The position numbers were made by a program, and so were the translations under genes. Below, piece after piece: positions 1-64,000 of a stretch of 64,000 bases of DNA. Source of the DNA: Rhea pennata. Taxonomy: Eukaryota; Chordata; Aves; Rheiformes; Rheidae. The DNA lies in the NCBI RefSeq assembly GCF_028389875.1, contig NC_084666.1, forward strand, positions 29,544,308-29,608,307. The letters run 5' to 3'. The notes beneath the pieces were generated by a model. The model ran no database searches. It had not been told where the DNA came from and worked only from the letters and a program-made list of their open reading frames with translations. How positions within the stretch are numbered: position 1 is the first letter of the stretch; each line of letters opens with the position of its first letter.

Positions 1-3000
1 TTTATATTTGCATTATTTCCAATAAGGAGAAGCTAGCAAAGGGATGCTTCATATTTCTGTGTGAACCCCAAAGAATCACAAGTCTCAGTTTTAGCTGGAG
101 AATTTCCTATCCCAAACTGTTTCTTTGCAGTGCTGTGTGCCAACAGCTTCCTCCCCCAAGGCAGTTGTGTATCAGTGGTGGAGAACTTCATACTTGGTCT
201 ATAAAATGCTTTGGATCCTGTTGCAGAGAAAGGAAGCTCTCAGATATAAATATCTGTAAAGTTTAAGACAAGTTAGATTGAAAGCTGGACTTTTATGCTG
301 CAAGTGCAAAGACCTGGTGAACTCTTAAAACACGATTTAGTACAGCAGCTGGGGATCACGTCCTGATAGCAGAGTCCTTCGAGCTCAGGAAGTAATACAC
401 AAGCCAGTGCCTGGCCTAATGCAGGGTAGACAGCTGGGACTACGGGTTTGTCAGCAGTGCTCCTGAGCTCAGAAACACGAACAATACAGAAGAGGGAACT
501 TACTAACGTATCAGAAAAAAAACAACATCTTCAGAACATATTTTTTTACATTAATGCAGTTTTTTTATTTATATCAGACACATATGTCTAGAAAAATGCA
601 GAAACTTCTGGATAAACATTGCACACCGGGTTAATACACCATTTCAATATTGACTCTCTAAAAAAACTGAGATAAAATAGGGAAATGGTCACAGAAAACA
701 TATCTTAAAACTCATTTGACTAAATTTGAGCACACTAAACTTGCCTGGCTCCACTAAATCTGCTTAATCTCAGAACAGGAAGAGAGAGGGAAAAAAAAAA
801 AGAGAAGTAGCCATGCTATTCAACAGAATATTACCTCTTAAATTCCAAATTTGCAAGCCTTCTAAAATTAGGTGATTTCATTAACACTAGTAGGCTTTAC
901 AACACCTGTCTCATAGTGACAAATACCACTCTTATTCCTCAGCATCTTCATGAACTGAATTTTTCCTTCTGCTTACCCAGCTAGGACAAACTAAGTCATC
1001 AAAATGCAAATTCATCAGGGTATATAATTCCAGACCTTCCCAGGATGCCAAGATAGACTACACCCATTGGAGAGGTGGTTGAAAGTGTCTGCAAAAACTC
1101 ACCTGCACTAAATAACAGATTGCATATGGAAATTTCTGAAGGTGACTGCATCTCGGTTTGAAAACTCTTGCGGATAGATTATAATAATAGGTACAAATGT
1201 CCATACCTGCTACAGAGTCCTCTAAAAATCCTGCAGCATTGCCTTGTTAAAGGCACATACAGAAAGGCACCAATATGTACAATACTGCCCTATAATGTTT
1301 TAATTTAATAGGGTTTATTCAAAAAGTTGTAGGGGCAATGAAAGGCAATGGGGAGCTGTTAGCTCTGTGGATACTGCATCTGTCTCCTGCAAACTTCAAG
1401 CCTCATTTTACCAAAGCTGGGAGCTACCAGCCCAAAGAGCTATACACTAACTAAAAAGTACCTTGGTGTCTAGAGAAGTTTAGTCGCCAGTCACTACCCT
1501 GGGAACCAAACAAAACCGGGCAGAAACTGAGACGCGCTTTGTGAAGGAGCAGCTAGGATGACCAGACCAGACGTCTTGGTCTTTCTATGAAAGATAGTAA
1601 ACGAGTCACATGGACGGCCTGCTTGCTATTTTAAGAACTGCCTCCTCTGAAACACTTCAACTCTACTAAAAAACAGTTGGGTTTACGGCTGGACACTGAT
1701 ATCCTTGTTCCACACAAGGTTGTGGGGTTGTGACAGATCTGACTTGCTCTCACACAAGGAGACTGATAGACAAGGCCCCGAGATGGGACTCGGAGCGAGC
1801 GGAGGCTCATATGATCCCAGTCGGACAAAAGGCGAGTGCTTGGGGCCAGACATGTGAGAGAAGCACGGCGAGAGGGAGGCAGAGCGGAATGAGCCCGCAA
1901 AATTCAAGCCAGGTCAGTAACAAGAGCAGAGCGGTATGAAGGGGAACTGACACCCTTCTCTAAGCTGCACGAAGATGTAGGACCTCGAAAGCTTCTCCGG
2001 ATCACACTTCTGAAGTATACCACCTCAGTCAGAAGGGTTCTTTTGCTTTTATTTCCGTTGATACGCCAGTGGAATTATCTTCTTATTTGACCCCCAAATT
2101 AATTAACACAGAAAATACTGTAGTTCACAAAAATGCCAAAGGAGTCAACTGGATCTCATGTGGCTTTAATCAGCTCAGAAGAAAAACGCCTGACAAAAAC
2201 CTTCTCTAGTCATTATTTAGATTTCAGATATGGCCAAGGACTGTGAGAAAACACAGAAGGACTCTTCATGAACTGTAAAGCAAAGTCAGTTCTTGTCACA
2301 AGATGCAGAGCCTGGATGTGTTTTTAGCAACCAAGGAATTAATATCCTGCTCAGAGCAGAGACAGAGTGCAAGGCAGTGGTCTTCTGCCTAAAAAAGCAC
2401 ACCAACAAAATAAAATAAGAGGGGAAAAAAATGAAAACACCTGTAAAGCTAAGTCACTGTGTGGAATTACAGACTGCATCCCGCAGCTCCAGCCTTCCAC
2501 AGCGGTCTCTGCAAGTAAAGTAGCAAGTGAGAAAGGGCAGAACAGTACTTTGTAGTTCATAAAGACAAATCTCTTTTCTTAGCAAGACTGCTGCGTATAA
2601 ACTAACTAAAATGCTATCAGGAAGATGAGAGCCTTTATTTTCCACTTAAGCTTATACTGATAAGTCAGTTTTTACAATGGTGTGCTATGCATGTGATAAC
2701 ACGTGATGCCTTTAAAAACAGTGTATATTTCAAGTGTCAATGACGGTTATATCTAGGCTCTTGACATCTGATGCTGGAAAACTCTTTAATTAACTGGGAT
2801 AGCAATACTGATGTAAGATCATAGGCACAATGGGATTTAGTGAGTATTTTACAAAACTGGATTAGAAGGAAATAAGAGATACGTCCCACTTTAGTACAAC
2901 TCATTTGATTCAATCTGAAGGTTCATATTCCAGAGGGGAATGAGATGAAGGTGTCCACTTAATCTACATTAATTTTATAGTTATTCCTCTAAAAAGTAAT

Positions 3001-6000
3001 GGAAATTTCTTCAGTTAAACTTCATGGAAGACTTTAAAATCCTCCCACATACAGATGAAACCTTAAGATACATGCTTAACAAATACTTCCAGTTGTCTCC
3101 ACCCAATCCCTCTTATAGTCTAGCATGAGGATACTGAAGACTGCAAAGTTAATAAAACTAAATAAAACAAATGGGACATCCTGAAACCTAAAGCCCTCCA
3201 GAAAACAGTCCCAGGTGGTCTAGGTTGCCATACCTTGGCATACTAACAGTTTAGACCAGCAGATTTCACTTTTTTCTTTACTTAATAAACAAGAGGATTA
3301 GAAAATTCATAGTTACGGTTTTGTCGACTAAGATTAAGATACAGTAGCAGAGTGATGAGTATATTTTTTTGCATGGTGGTCATATGACATTCCTGACAGC
3401 TGCACTTCAGAACTGCTGTTTTAGATGAACACATTAAGCAGAAATTTAACTACTTTTCACTTTTACAAAATTTCACAAACTTTTCAAACTTTTCTGGCAA
3501 TGATTGGATAGCTATGACAACAACACTTGTAAATCAATACATGTTGCACAATGCTATAATTCCACCAAGCCTTCAGGTATCAGAAGCAAGTTAGTTCCAG
3601 AGTTGTCTGGGTTGCTGGGGCTTCTTTTTTCCATGGAATAGGAATGTCCAAGAGTAAGAGCCATCAGTCTGCAATTTAGAAAAAAAGAGAGTGTAGCCTT
3701 ATAACAGAATTCATCACCACACAGTTCATCAGGAGGGATCCTAGCTGGCATTGACTGGCTGTATCAGAGTATTTTCCCCTATTCTCATTAGGTATACCTT
3801 GCCATAGATAGAATACATTCCATGGATTATATATACTGCAAAGATTTAGTATAGAAAGGTTTTCATAGCCCTAACAAGTAAAGTGTTCAGTATCGTCAAA
3901 CTAGCTGAGATAATTTCCAGACACATTTGCATTCAGATACAGAAATAATTCAAGTTCTTCATTAGTTCACCAGTTGTTCAATGACGCGAGCTTAATCCTA
4001 CAAATATTATTGATTTATACAATGTTTACTGCAGTAAGCAGTCTCATGGATGTGGATGAGACCACTGATGACAGTAAATACAATCTTTTGAATTGGCTAT
4101 TTGAAGGAGCCAGTCCATAAATGTTAAATCACTTGAAGGATTTTAAACTGAAGTGAGTTTTCCAAATACAGTTTCATATATTTCTCCAAGCTTATCATTT
4201 TTATCTTCAAAACCATTGTTTCTGAAGTCTCGATTTTTTTTTCCTTAAGATGTCAAACTGCAGAAGTTGGAACAAGCAAACAATCAGAAGAAATAGCGTT
4301 ATCTATCCTAACATATTGCCATGGTACCACAGCAACTGAACACCGGAACATATGAGGGGCTACCTTGCCTGGCTGCAAATGCAGAATAGACCTGTTCTGC
4401 CTTAAGCTCACATACTCTGGAGAGGGTAAAAAAGACTAAGAAACACTTTTTTTTACTTTTATGCTGCAGACAGAATATGGACAAGACAACTCTGCCTTAC
4501 ATGCAGTTTTCAATGCAATATATTGGACAAAGGAGAAAGGGCAACTACATTTGTCATTGTGATTATTAAAAATAAATGAAGTGGCAAGGTTATACCCAGT
4601 TCACCTGTGCCTCCCACTTAACTGGCGCTGTATATAGCCATGCAAAGTACATTGTTGCCATTCTGATTTTGAGATGTTTAACACTCAGCTAAGGCTGGGC
4701 AAACGAAGGCCTAAGATGCAGGGCAAGACAGAGTTAGGCTTCATGTGATCAGGGATGTGCAGAGCACAAAGCCAGGCCACTAACTGAAATAACACTAATC
4801 AAAAAGAACAGGGAGAAACCTGTCATAATAACAACATCACATGTTCCTTGATAATGTTGCAGTAGAAACTTCCTGCAGCATATTGTGTGTCGCTTTGCAT
4901 CTTTAAGAATGTAAACTGTAAATGCTCCAGGCCCTTATTAAAATAAAAAAAAAGAAAGAAAGAAAAAAAAACATTGCCAACCCGCTCTTTTTTCCTGAAA
5001 AAAAGGAAACACAAAGACACCTGGGAAATCCAGGCAGCACTAATATTTTAAGTATTTTAGTTGTTTTTTTTCTCTGCCCAGAATTAATTTGACAAGGCTC
5101 ACACCTAGTGAGAAATATCATTTGAAAATAATGTTTGATTTTGAAATTGTCGGCATGCTAACAAAAATGTATTTCGCTTTGCAGGCAAAGTAAGGATTCA
5201 CCCATCAAAAGAGACTAGCTGTCAGAGATGAAAGAGAGTAAAGAAATGGAGAGAGCCATTTTAAACATATAAGACAAGACTTTCATCTCATACTGGACCT
5301 TATGGGACAGTGCTATTAACCTCAGGAAAAAAAAATGACAGTACTGAAAAAGCAAAGAAAGAAGATGAAGGGGGAAAAAAGGGGTAATTTGCCTTCAATA
5401 ACTTTTCTGATCTGTACTGACATGCTTCAAAAAGTCCATACTCATTCTGGTTGCTTTTCCCCTGGTAAAAGTTTTGCCATGAGTCTTCTACATCCTTATG
5501 AACACCACGAAGTGTTGTGTGGCTTTTCTGAGAGTTCACGTGTCCTCTCCCCACCCGCGTGTTGAAGGGGGTGTTGCGCTTGGCTCTCCGGCCGGAGCGC
5601 AGCAGGGGAACGCGCGTACGACTCCTTTGCCATCCAGCGTCGCAGGTTGTGCACCCCTTTCTTTCCCTCAGCAATGGGTGACACAGACGGATAGAAGAGT
5701 GTTAAAGACAGACATTTCTGCACGCAGAGTTATTTCCGCAGGTTGTGCTATTTCTGCCCAACAGGCACCTTCACTCTCGCTCCACAAATACAGAAGCAAG
5801 TGCTCCTAGATCCTCCTTGTGAACGGTTCGTCTCATCGGTGCTTAAAAGTCTCCCTCTGTGGGATTCCACAATCTGCTCTGCACGTTGCATTTGCAGACT
5901 AAATTCTCCTTGCTCTTTTAAGTGCTTTCCTAACATTTAAGCTTTTTTTTTTTTCCCTGAGAACTAAATGGATTACTTTTTATCTTGCCCTTGGGGGACA

Positions 6001-6100
6001 TGAAAAACAATTGCTCACAATCCTCTTTGTAAGAACCTTTTCCATGTTTAAGCTCCCTGTCAGCTTTGTCTCTTCCGTACCCAAAGCTACCAGCTCGTTC
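1..6100. other. 5' flank of KIT, no gene recognised
   Basis: This AT-rich stretch has only short open frames of fewer than 130 codons, on both strands, with no recognisable domain and no matching splice pattern. Poly-purine and poly-A/T runs occur (for example 789-803 and 4945-4972). In vertebrates PDGFRA normally lies upstream of KIT, but none of its exons is visible. Distal KIT enhancers could lie here, but I cannot identify them from sequence alone. Confidence 0.6.
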
Positions 6101-6556
6101 AGTCTTTCCTTTCGCGGCGCAGGGCATACTCGATCCCTTCCCTGGCTGCTAAAATGTCACTGCCCAGCGCGGCCACAGGTTGGGAGCTCAGCGGCGCAGC
6201 CCCCCGCGGCTCGCCGCGGCTGCTGCGCCGCCCCCCGAAGGCGGCACGGGGCCTGCGAGTGAGACCCCCTGCTCGCAGGGGTGTCCCCCCCCCCCCGCCC
6301 TCCGCCCGCCTCGGGGTTTGCCCCCGCCCGCAGCCGAGGCGATTTCTGCCCCGTGCCCCCCCACCCCCGGCGCGGCGCTGCCCGGTGGGATTTTCAATTT
6401 CTTCTTCGGGGGGCGGCGGGGGGTGCTTGGGTTTGGGTTATTTTCGTGGGTTTTTGGTGGTGGTGTGTGTGGAGGGGGTGTTTCTGAGCGAGGCAAAGGC
6501 ACCCCCCTCGGCAGCAGCGGCGCTGGGCACCGTCTCACCTGCTCCGGCGCCGGCGC

Positions 6557-6586
6557 GGGGCGGGGCGCGGGGGGCGCCGCGGGGGG
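6557..6586 (+). promoter_or_regulatory. Potential G-quadruplex in the KIT promoter
   Basis: Four runs of four to six G are separated by loops of 1, 3 and 6 nt (6557-6560, 6562-6565, 6569-6574, 6581-6586), about 160 bp upstream of the start codon. A second, looser G-rich cluster follows at about 6611-6640. Human KIT is a classic promoter G-quadruplex gene; the folding here is inferred from the motif only. Confidence 0.6.
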
Positions 6587-6746
6587 CCGCGCAGCGCGGC
6601 GCGGCGCGGCGGGGCGCGGGGCGGGCGGCGGAGGCGGGGCCGGCGCGGCGGGGCCGGCTGTACTCCGCAGCCTTCCCGCGGGGGCTCGGGCATCTCTGCG
6701 CGCCGGGCGGTGCGAGCGGGCGCCGCGCCGGGCTCGGGGGGGCGGC

Positions 6747-59464
<52,718 letters not shown>

Positions 59465-59688
59465 AAGAGGAGTTGGTGGCTGGAGCAAGAGGAGCCCGGA
59501 TGGATTTGCTGTTTGTATTTTGCAGGGGGTGAGAGAGGGATGACTTCAATAATTTCTCATACTTTTACTCACTACTTCCACCGTGTAGCTGAAATGTTGT
59601 TGTAATACTGTCCTTTACCACTCACTGTTACACATAAACTTAATCTGCCAAGCACGGTTACAGGCGTCATTGCAATGTTAACTGAAGC

Positions 59689-59696
59689 TGTATATA
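59689..59696 (+). promoter_or_regulatory. Pumilio response element (UGUAUAUA)
   Basis: Exact match to the PUF-binding consensus UGUANAUA in the proximal 3' UTR. Confidence 0.5.
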
Positions 59697-59919
59697 TGTT
59701 GCTATATTGTGTGTATTTGCGGTAGAGAGCCAGATCTGAAGAAAAAAACAGAAAAAAAAATAATCGTGAGCCAAGGTGTGGAATGAGATGACTACAGATC
59801 AAACCAAATCTGCAGCGGTCCTGCTCTGGATCTGTGCCTGGAAAGCGTTTCATCATTTTTCTAGTTAACTTTATTTTGCTGGGTTTAAGAAATAAATTAA
59901 TACAAAGCTAGTTGCTTTG

Positions 59920-60210
59920 CAGGCCCCTTCCCACAGGCAGCCGTGCCTGCGAACCGTTCCCAGGCGGATGCGGCGAGGGTGCTGGACGTGCCGGGCCATG
60001 GGGACGAATCCCTGCGGCCGCAAAGCCTCCCAGGTGCCGGGGGATTCGAACCGGCGGCCGAGAGGGCAGCGCAGGCGGGCGCGACCCCGCCGGGGAGCCG
60101 GAGGCAGAGCGGAGCGCGGCCCCCGAAGCCGGGAGCCCGCGGGCACCCTGCGCCCCGGCCGCGGCAGCGGGAGGGCTCAGGCACTTGTTTTGCTCGTAGT
60201 TGCATCCAAA
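59920..60210. other. GC-rich CpG island inside the KIT 3' UTR
   Basis: About 290 bp of very high G+C and CpG density (for example GGCCGCGGCAGCGGGAGGGC) with abrupt edges, in an AT-rich UTR. Open frames run through on both strands because of the composition. A B-box-like GGTTCGAATCCC appears on the minus strand near 60040, but no tRNA fold is found. Confidence 0.65.
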
Positions 60211-60750
60211 AGTGGTCACCGAAGATAGGTGGGTCAGTCGAAATACCGGAGAGCCGTTTATGACGAACCGCGTGCGCGGAGGAGAGGCTGTTTAACGGGT
60301 CATCTTATCTAAAGGAGAGCAGAAGCTCCAAGTCCTCTCCTGAGAGCCCTTCGTTTATCTTCCCGTGCCCAGGTGAATATTTCTAACTGGAAAGGGCCAT
60401 TCCCTCCCCACCCCGGTGGTTTCGTCTTTCTAGCTCTATCGTAGCGCTGGGACCACAACGGAGGAGAAGAGCTGCACTGGGAGGCGTTGGGGTCGGTATC
60501 TGTCGAGCCCAGGATTGTGCTCAAGTGTTTTATAGCCCCTTCCCTTCCCATCAGAAACACTGCTAGTTCTTTCCTTCCTTCGTTTCCGTCACCTATAAAT
60601 TAGCAAATGCATTGAGAGGAGCATTTCAGAGGCAGAGTACCTATTTATTTACAATGCACTTAAGCACTCTGTAACTTATACTTTACCAGGATTTTGGTTG
60701 AGTTTACATTCATTTCAAATGTGTAACTAACTGCCCAGATGCAAGATAGT

Positions 60751-60758
60751 TGTAAATA
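60751..60758 (+). promoter_or_regulatory. Pumilio response element (UGUAAAUA)
   Basis: Exact match to UGUANAUA in the middle of the 3' UTR. Confidence 0.5.
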
Positions 60759-61185
60759 AACACACACTGGTAGTATATTTTAGGTTATATGGAATACCAC
60801 ACTCTTTATGTGACTGTGCATTTGGTTTATTGCTGCAGAAATTTGTCTTTCGAAGCTAGTCAGAAGTTAGCCATTTGCACTGAACTTACCTAGGCTGTTG
60901 CACCTTTCCAAAGTTAGCCGGTTGTTTGGAGGCACTCTTATGCATACTTGTTGTTGAGCATTTTCAGTTTAATGCTATAAAAGCTCTTTCGTAGTGTGTT
61001 GGCTTTCAGAGCAACTGTAGACAAACTAGTTGTTATAATTATAGATGTCTCGGTACTTTACGGACACTTAGCTGAAAGAGGTTTTGGGTTTTTTCATTCT
61101 TGAAATTTATATTTTTATAATTTGGGGATTTTTGAAACTTACTTTGCCATGGCTTGGTGTTTTGAATGGTTTTATGCATTGTTCT

Positions 61186-61193
61186 TGTAAATA
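61186..61193 (+). promoter_or_regulatory. Pumilio response element (UGUAAAUA)
   Basis: Exact match to UGUANAUA, only 5 nt upstream of the miR-221/222 site at 61199. Confidence 0.55.
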
Positions 61194-61198
61194 TGGAA

Positions 61199-61206
61199 AT
61201 GTAGCA
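61199..61206 (+). promoter_or_regulatory. miR-221/222 8-mer target site
   Basis: ATGTAGCA is complementary to nucleotides 2-8 of miR-221/222 and has an A opposite nucleotide 1. KIT is an established target of this microRNA family in mammals; that the site works in this bird is inferred. Confidence 0.7.
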
Positions 61207-61254
61207 ATAATGTCCTTTTGACTATTCTCAGTCCTTGAGTCTCAAAAATATTTT

Positions 61255-61275
61255 TATATATATATATATATATAT
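61255..61275 (+). repeat. (TA)n repeat in the 3' UTR
   Basis: About ten uninterrupted TA units, 50 nt downstream of the miR-221/222 site. Confidence 0.9.
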
Positions 61276-61372
61276 GCAAAAAGTATATGTATAAATATGT
61301 AAGTGTTTGAAAGTTTATGAAACACTTATGGATATGTTGCTCAGTTGTAGAATTACAGTTCAGAAAAGTTCA

Positions 61373-61378
61373 AATAAA
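61373..61378 (+). terminator. Poly(A) signal AATAAA, upstream
   Basis: Canonical hexamer near the 3' end of the conserved KIT UTR, 72 nt before a second hexamer. Confidence 0.55.
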
Positions 61379-61380
61379 TT

Positions 61381-61388
61381 TGTAAATA
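61381..61388 (+). promoter_or_regulatory. Pumilio response element (UGUAAAUA)
   Basis: Exact match to UGUANAUA directly after the proximal AATAAA; retained only if the distal poly(A) site is used. Confidence 0.45.
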
Positions 61389-61444
61389 TGTATTCAGATG
61401 CTGCTGTGTACTATGTTAAGATGGAATATTTTCATGTAAGTCTT

Positions 61445-61450
61445 AATAAA
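61445..61450 (+). terminator. Poly(A) signal AATAAA, downstream (likely main)
   Basis: Canonical hexamer followed about 25 nt later by a GT-rich stretch (GAATGTCTGG), as expected of a cleavage site near 61465. The position gives a 2-kb UTR, in line with other KIT genes. Confidence 0.7.
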
Positions 61451-61468
61451 TTCTTGGGTTGAAGCAAA

Positions 61469-64000
61469 ATCAGAATGTCTGGCCACACAGAGGTAAAGTT
61501 TGGAAATCTGAAACATTTTGAAAATATGTGCCAGAAAACGTTGATGTTTATTCTTTATGAATGCTCTTTACCTGTGAGCATATGGGATAAATACTTTGAC
61601 AATCAAGTACAGCTTTATTTTATAGGAATTTTGCAACTAGAAGATTGATCTAGTAGACTGCTGATGCAGTCTGTGTGTCACGAGTGGGAGTATTTAAAAT
61701 TGAACTAAAATATCTGTATGTCACTAAGGGTATGGTCTTAAAAGGAGCTGGAGCCTGCTGAAGGCGATATGCTGAGTATTCCCTCTTTGCTCACGCTCAT
61801 ATGCACGCACCCTGCAGCCCTCCTGCTGCCGGCGCTAGGGCTCGTGCTGGGCTGTCCGTGCGCGATGCCACGAGGGAGGACTCCTCCATTTCACTGGGAA
61901 CAGTCTTCGAGCCTGGGCGCAGCCCCTTTTCAGCAAGGTTTTGGGATTTCAAACAGCTTTGGAGAACATGCAACTTTATTAATTTAATGATCTTCTTTAT
62001 TGAGTCAGTTCCGTTGCCTCGTGTTGTTTTCCCACAGATAAGGCCTGTTTTTAATGGTCTACATTTCCTAGTGAAATCAGAACTGAAGAAATGTCCATGA
62101 AGCTTAAATTGAGAACAAGTAGCAACTGCAATATACACCTAGTGCTGCTTGAGTTGTGGGAGTCATAAAGTTAAAGGGGAAAGGTAACGCTTCCCAGCCA
62201 CGTTGCAGCGTAGCGGGAGACCTTCTGCTTTTATCCCCACTGGGAATCTGCTTCACCTGCCCAGACTTGGTCCTGTGCTGTAATAGGCTTCGCATCAGCA
62301 TGGTTGGTGGATGATTTAGCAGCAGATACAGAGCATTCTTTTGTCAAACTTCTTTTAAAAAATCATTCCCTTATTTTCTTATTACAAGGCTTACAGTGAT
62401 TACTGCCTCAATTCCTGTTCATGGTCACACACACCATTTTCCTTCCTACTGGTGACTGAATCATTTTTCTATGCCAGCTCTAAGCAATTGCTTACATGGA
62501 AAGTATTTCAGCTGTCCTTCAAAGTATTCTTGTACCCAGAAAGAAAAAAAAAACCAGCACCATGGTACCAGCACCTCTCCATGGACCATCAGCAAGGGCA
62601 ATTTGGGGAATCTCAGCTGTAACATTCACTTGGCTGGAAATGGAAGAAAAAAAAATCCCACTCTTACCGAGCGGTTGGGAGTAACTCTCCATTTTCTTTG
62701 TAAGTGGGAGAACAAATAGCTGCAGGCTCTGTGGGAGAGATGATGATGCTGGAAACACACTTTATGTGGAGTTACTGACCAGTGTAAAATACATGCATTT
62801 CCACCATCAGTTCTGCAATCACCAAACTAGAGGCTTGACTGATAGTAAGAAATTAAGTTCTGAGTACAGTGCATCATCTTTGTTTAGTAGAAACAGGAGA
62901 AATGATGAATTTGTGACCAGTTATACCTGAAATCTCTCTTTCTCCCTTTTAAACAATTGAGAGCTTGGAGAATAAAACAATTCAGTTAATAGTTATTTCT
63001 GACCTGTAGGCTCTGGACATGTGGATTAAGTCATTCTTACTCATAACTGAATATATCAGGTAAAATGAAGCTTGTCTGTTTGTAGGCTCTGACAGCCAAG
63101 AGTAGATGTTACCGTGGAGAGGGAAGCCTGCAGGGGATGTTGGATATAAGAACAGTTGGCAAAAAGATGCAAAAAGGGAGATGTCAGCATGAAAATGGAA
63201 AATTGATAGCTAATGGCAGGCCAGCCAACTGAGATGAGACATGACCCCAATGTGTGGTCATTCCAGGTCTTGAGAGTTTCTTGTTTAAGGTTCTCCTTCT
63301 CCTCTGGACCCTGTGTAAGTCTTTCGGGGGGTTGTCTGTAAATAGACACGTTCTGCTCCTTGCCAAGTTGGGTCAAGGGAATGACTGGTCGCATCCTAGA
63401 CTGAAATTTTTACAGCAATTGTTCCAGAAGTCAGACAACAGCATAGTAAATTATAAGGTGTTATCATCTGAAACTGAGACAGTGAAAAGTTTCCCACTGC
63501 TTGCACATGGATTAGAAAACTTCCTACTAGTTCTGTGGGCTTCTCTGTCTCCAGGTACAGTTCTCTATCTCCAGAAAAGACAAGGAAACATTGCACAGAC
63601 CTTTTAGCCCCAGTGTAGAACTGAATATACGATATAATAAAAACATGAGAATGTATTCTACAGTTTTGTTGTGGTTCCCAGAAACTTTTGTAGCTGTAAA
63701 TAATGTTTATGGTTGGCCCTCCATTAGCATTTTTCCTCAGCGTTAATTTCTTAAGACATTACTCCACAACCGATAAGTTCATCTCTGAAAAATCACTCTG
63801 AGGCTGTTTTCTGAAATATTGTCCATATTTCTTAAATTGATTATGTGTCAGTCTTTCTGATGGTTATTTCCATCTGTCAGCTACCAACCAGGCAATAAAG
63901 ATGGTTTACTCTACCAGCAGTGATTTCTTCAGTGACTTGATTTTCTATCCCTGTCCTGGAAGTTGGTTTTTGCTCGATTTTGATGGGCAGTAGAAAAAAA
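61469..64000. other. 3' flank of KIT, no gene recognised
   Basis: Only short, composition-like open frames occur on both strands. A short purine run lies at 62541-62553. In vertebrates KDR follows KIT in tail-to-tail orientation, but none of its conserved exons is visible within these 2.5 kb. Confidence 0.6.

Larger units (their letters stand above)
59465..61468 (+). other. KIT: KIT 3' UTR
   Basis: About 2.0 kb from the stop codon to just beyond the last AATAAA, similar in size to the human KIT 3' UTR. It holds a GC-rich island (59920-60210), overlapping ATTTA pentamers (60643-60651), a TA repeat (61255-61275), a miR-221/222 site and four Pumilio elements. The exact cleavage site is inferred. 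Confidence 0.8.

Noticed and set aside
60020..60075. tRNA-like B box on the minus strand in the 3' UTR CpG island
   Set aside because: No matching A box, anticodon arm or acceptor stem can be folded around it.
63636..63899. AATAAA hexamers near the end of the window as alternative KIT poly(A) signals
   Set aside because: They lie more than 2 kb beyond the well-placed signals at 61373 and 61445, with no sign that transcription continues.

Overview
The window is bird genomic DNA carrying one complete protein-coding gene on the + strand: KIT (CD117, the stem cell factor receptor, a class III receptor tyrosine kinase). I found 21 coding exons between the ATG at 6747 and the TGA at 59464. All introns are GT-AG and all exon phases agree. 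Joined, they give 2883 nt (960 codons plus stop). Most exon lengths equal the mammalian ones I know. The bird assignment rests on a typical CR1 retroposon 3' end in intron 5 (37450-37640) and on the close resemblance of the protein to chicken KIT; the species cannot be told.

Layout. 1-6.1 kb: 5' flank with no recognised gene. 6.15-7.4 kb: a CpG-island promoter with GC boxes and a strong G-quadruplex motif, containing exon 1 (signal peptide). 6.8-25.7 kb: an 18.9-kb first intron. 25.7-46.3 kb: exons 2-9, the five Ig-like ectodomains. 47.3-47.7 kb: transmembrane and juxtamembrane exons 10-11. 47.9-58.2 kb: split kinase domain, exons 12-20, with a kinase insert in exons 14-15. 59.3-59.5 kb: last coding exon. 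59.5-about 61.47 kb: 3' UTR with two poly(A) signals, one miR-221/222 site and four Pumilio elements. 61.5-64 kb: 3' flank with no recognised gene (in vertebrates KIT is normally followed by KDR).

The unusual feature is a second, broken copy of exon 3 inside intron 1 (about 22375-22616). It continues into about 960 bp of copied intron 3. From 22434 to 23578 it is about 99% identical to the real exon 3/intron 3 at 28798-30250, apart from a 313-bp absence and one pentanucleotide unit. The first 60 bp of the copy is much more diverged and has a 10-bp deletion that shifts the frame. This mosaic suggests an old exon duplication partly overwritten by recent gene conversion, although a recent duplication or an assembly artefact is also possible. 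A second, older repeated segment (21674-22305 and 24097-24760) flanks the region.

Other points: GC-rich islands in intron 7 and in the 3' UTR, loss of the mammalian GNNK+ splice donor, and hairpin/AT-palindrome clusters. I found no other gene, no intact mobile element and no RNA gene.
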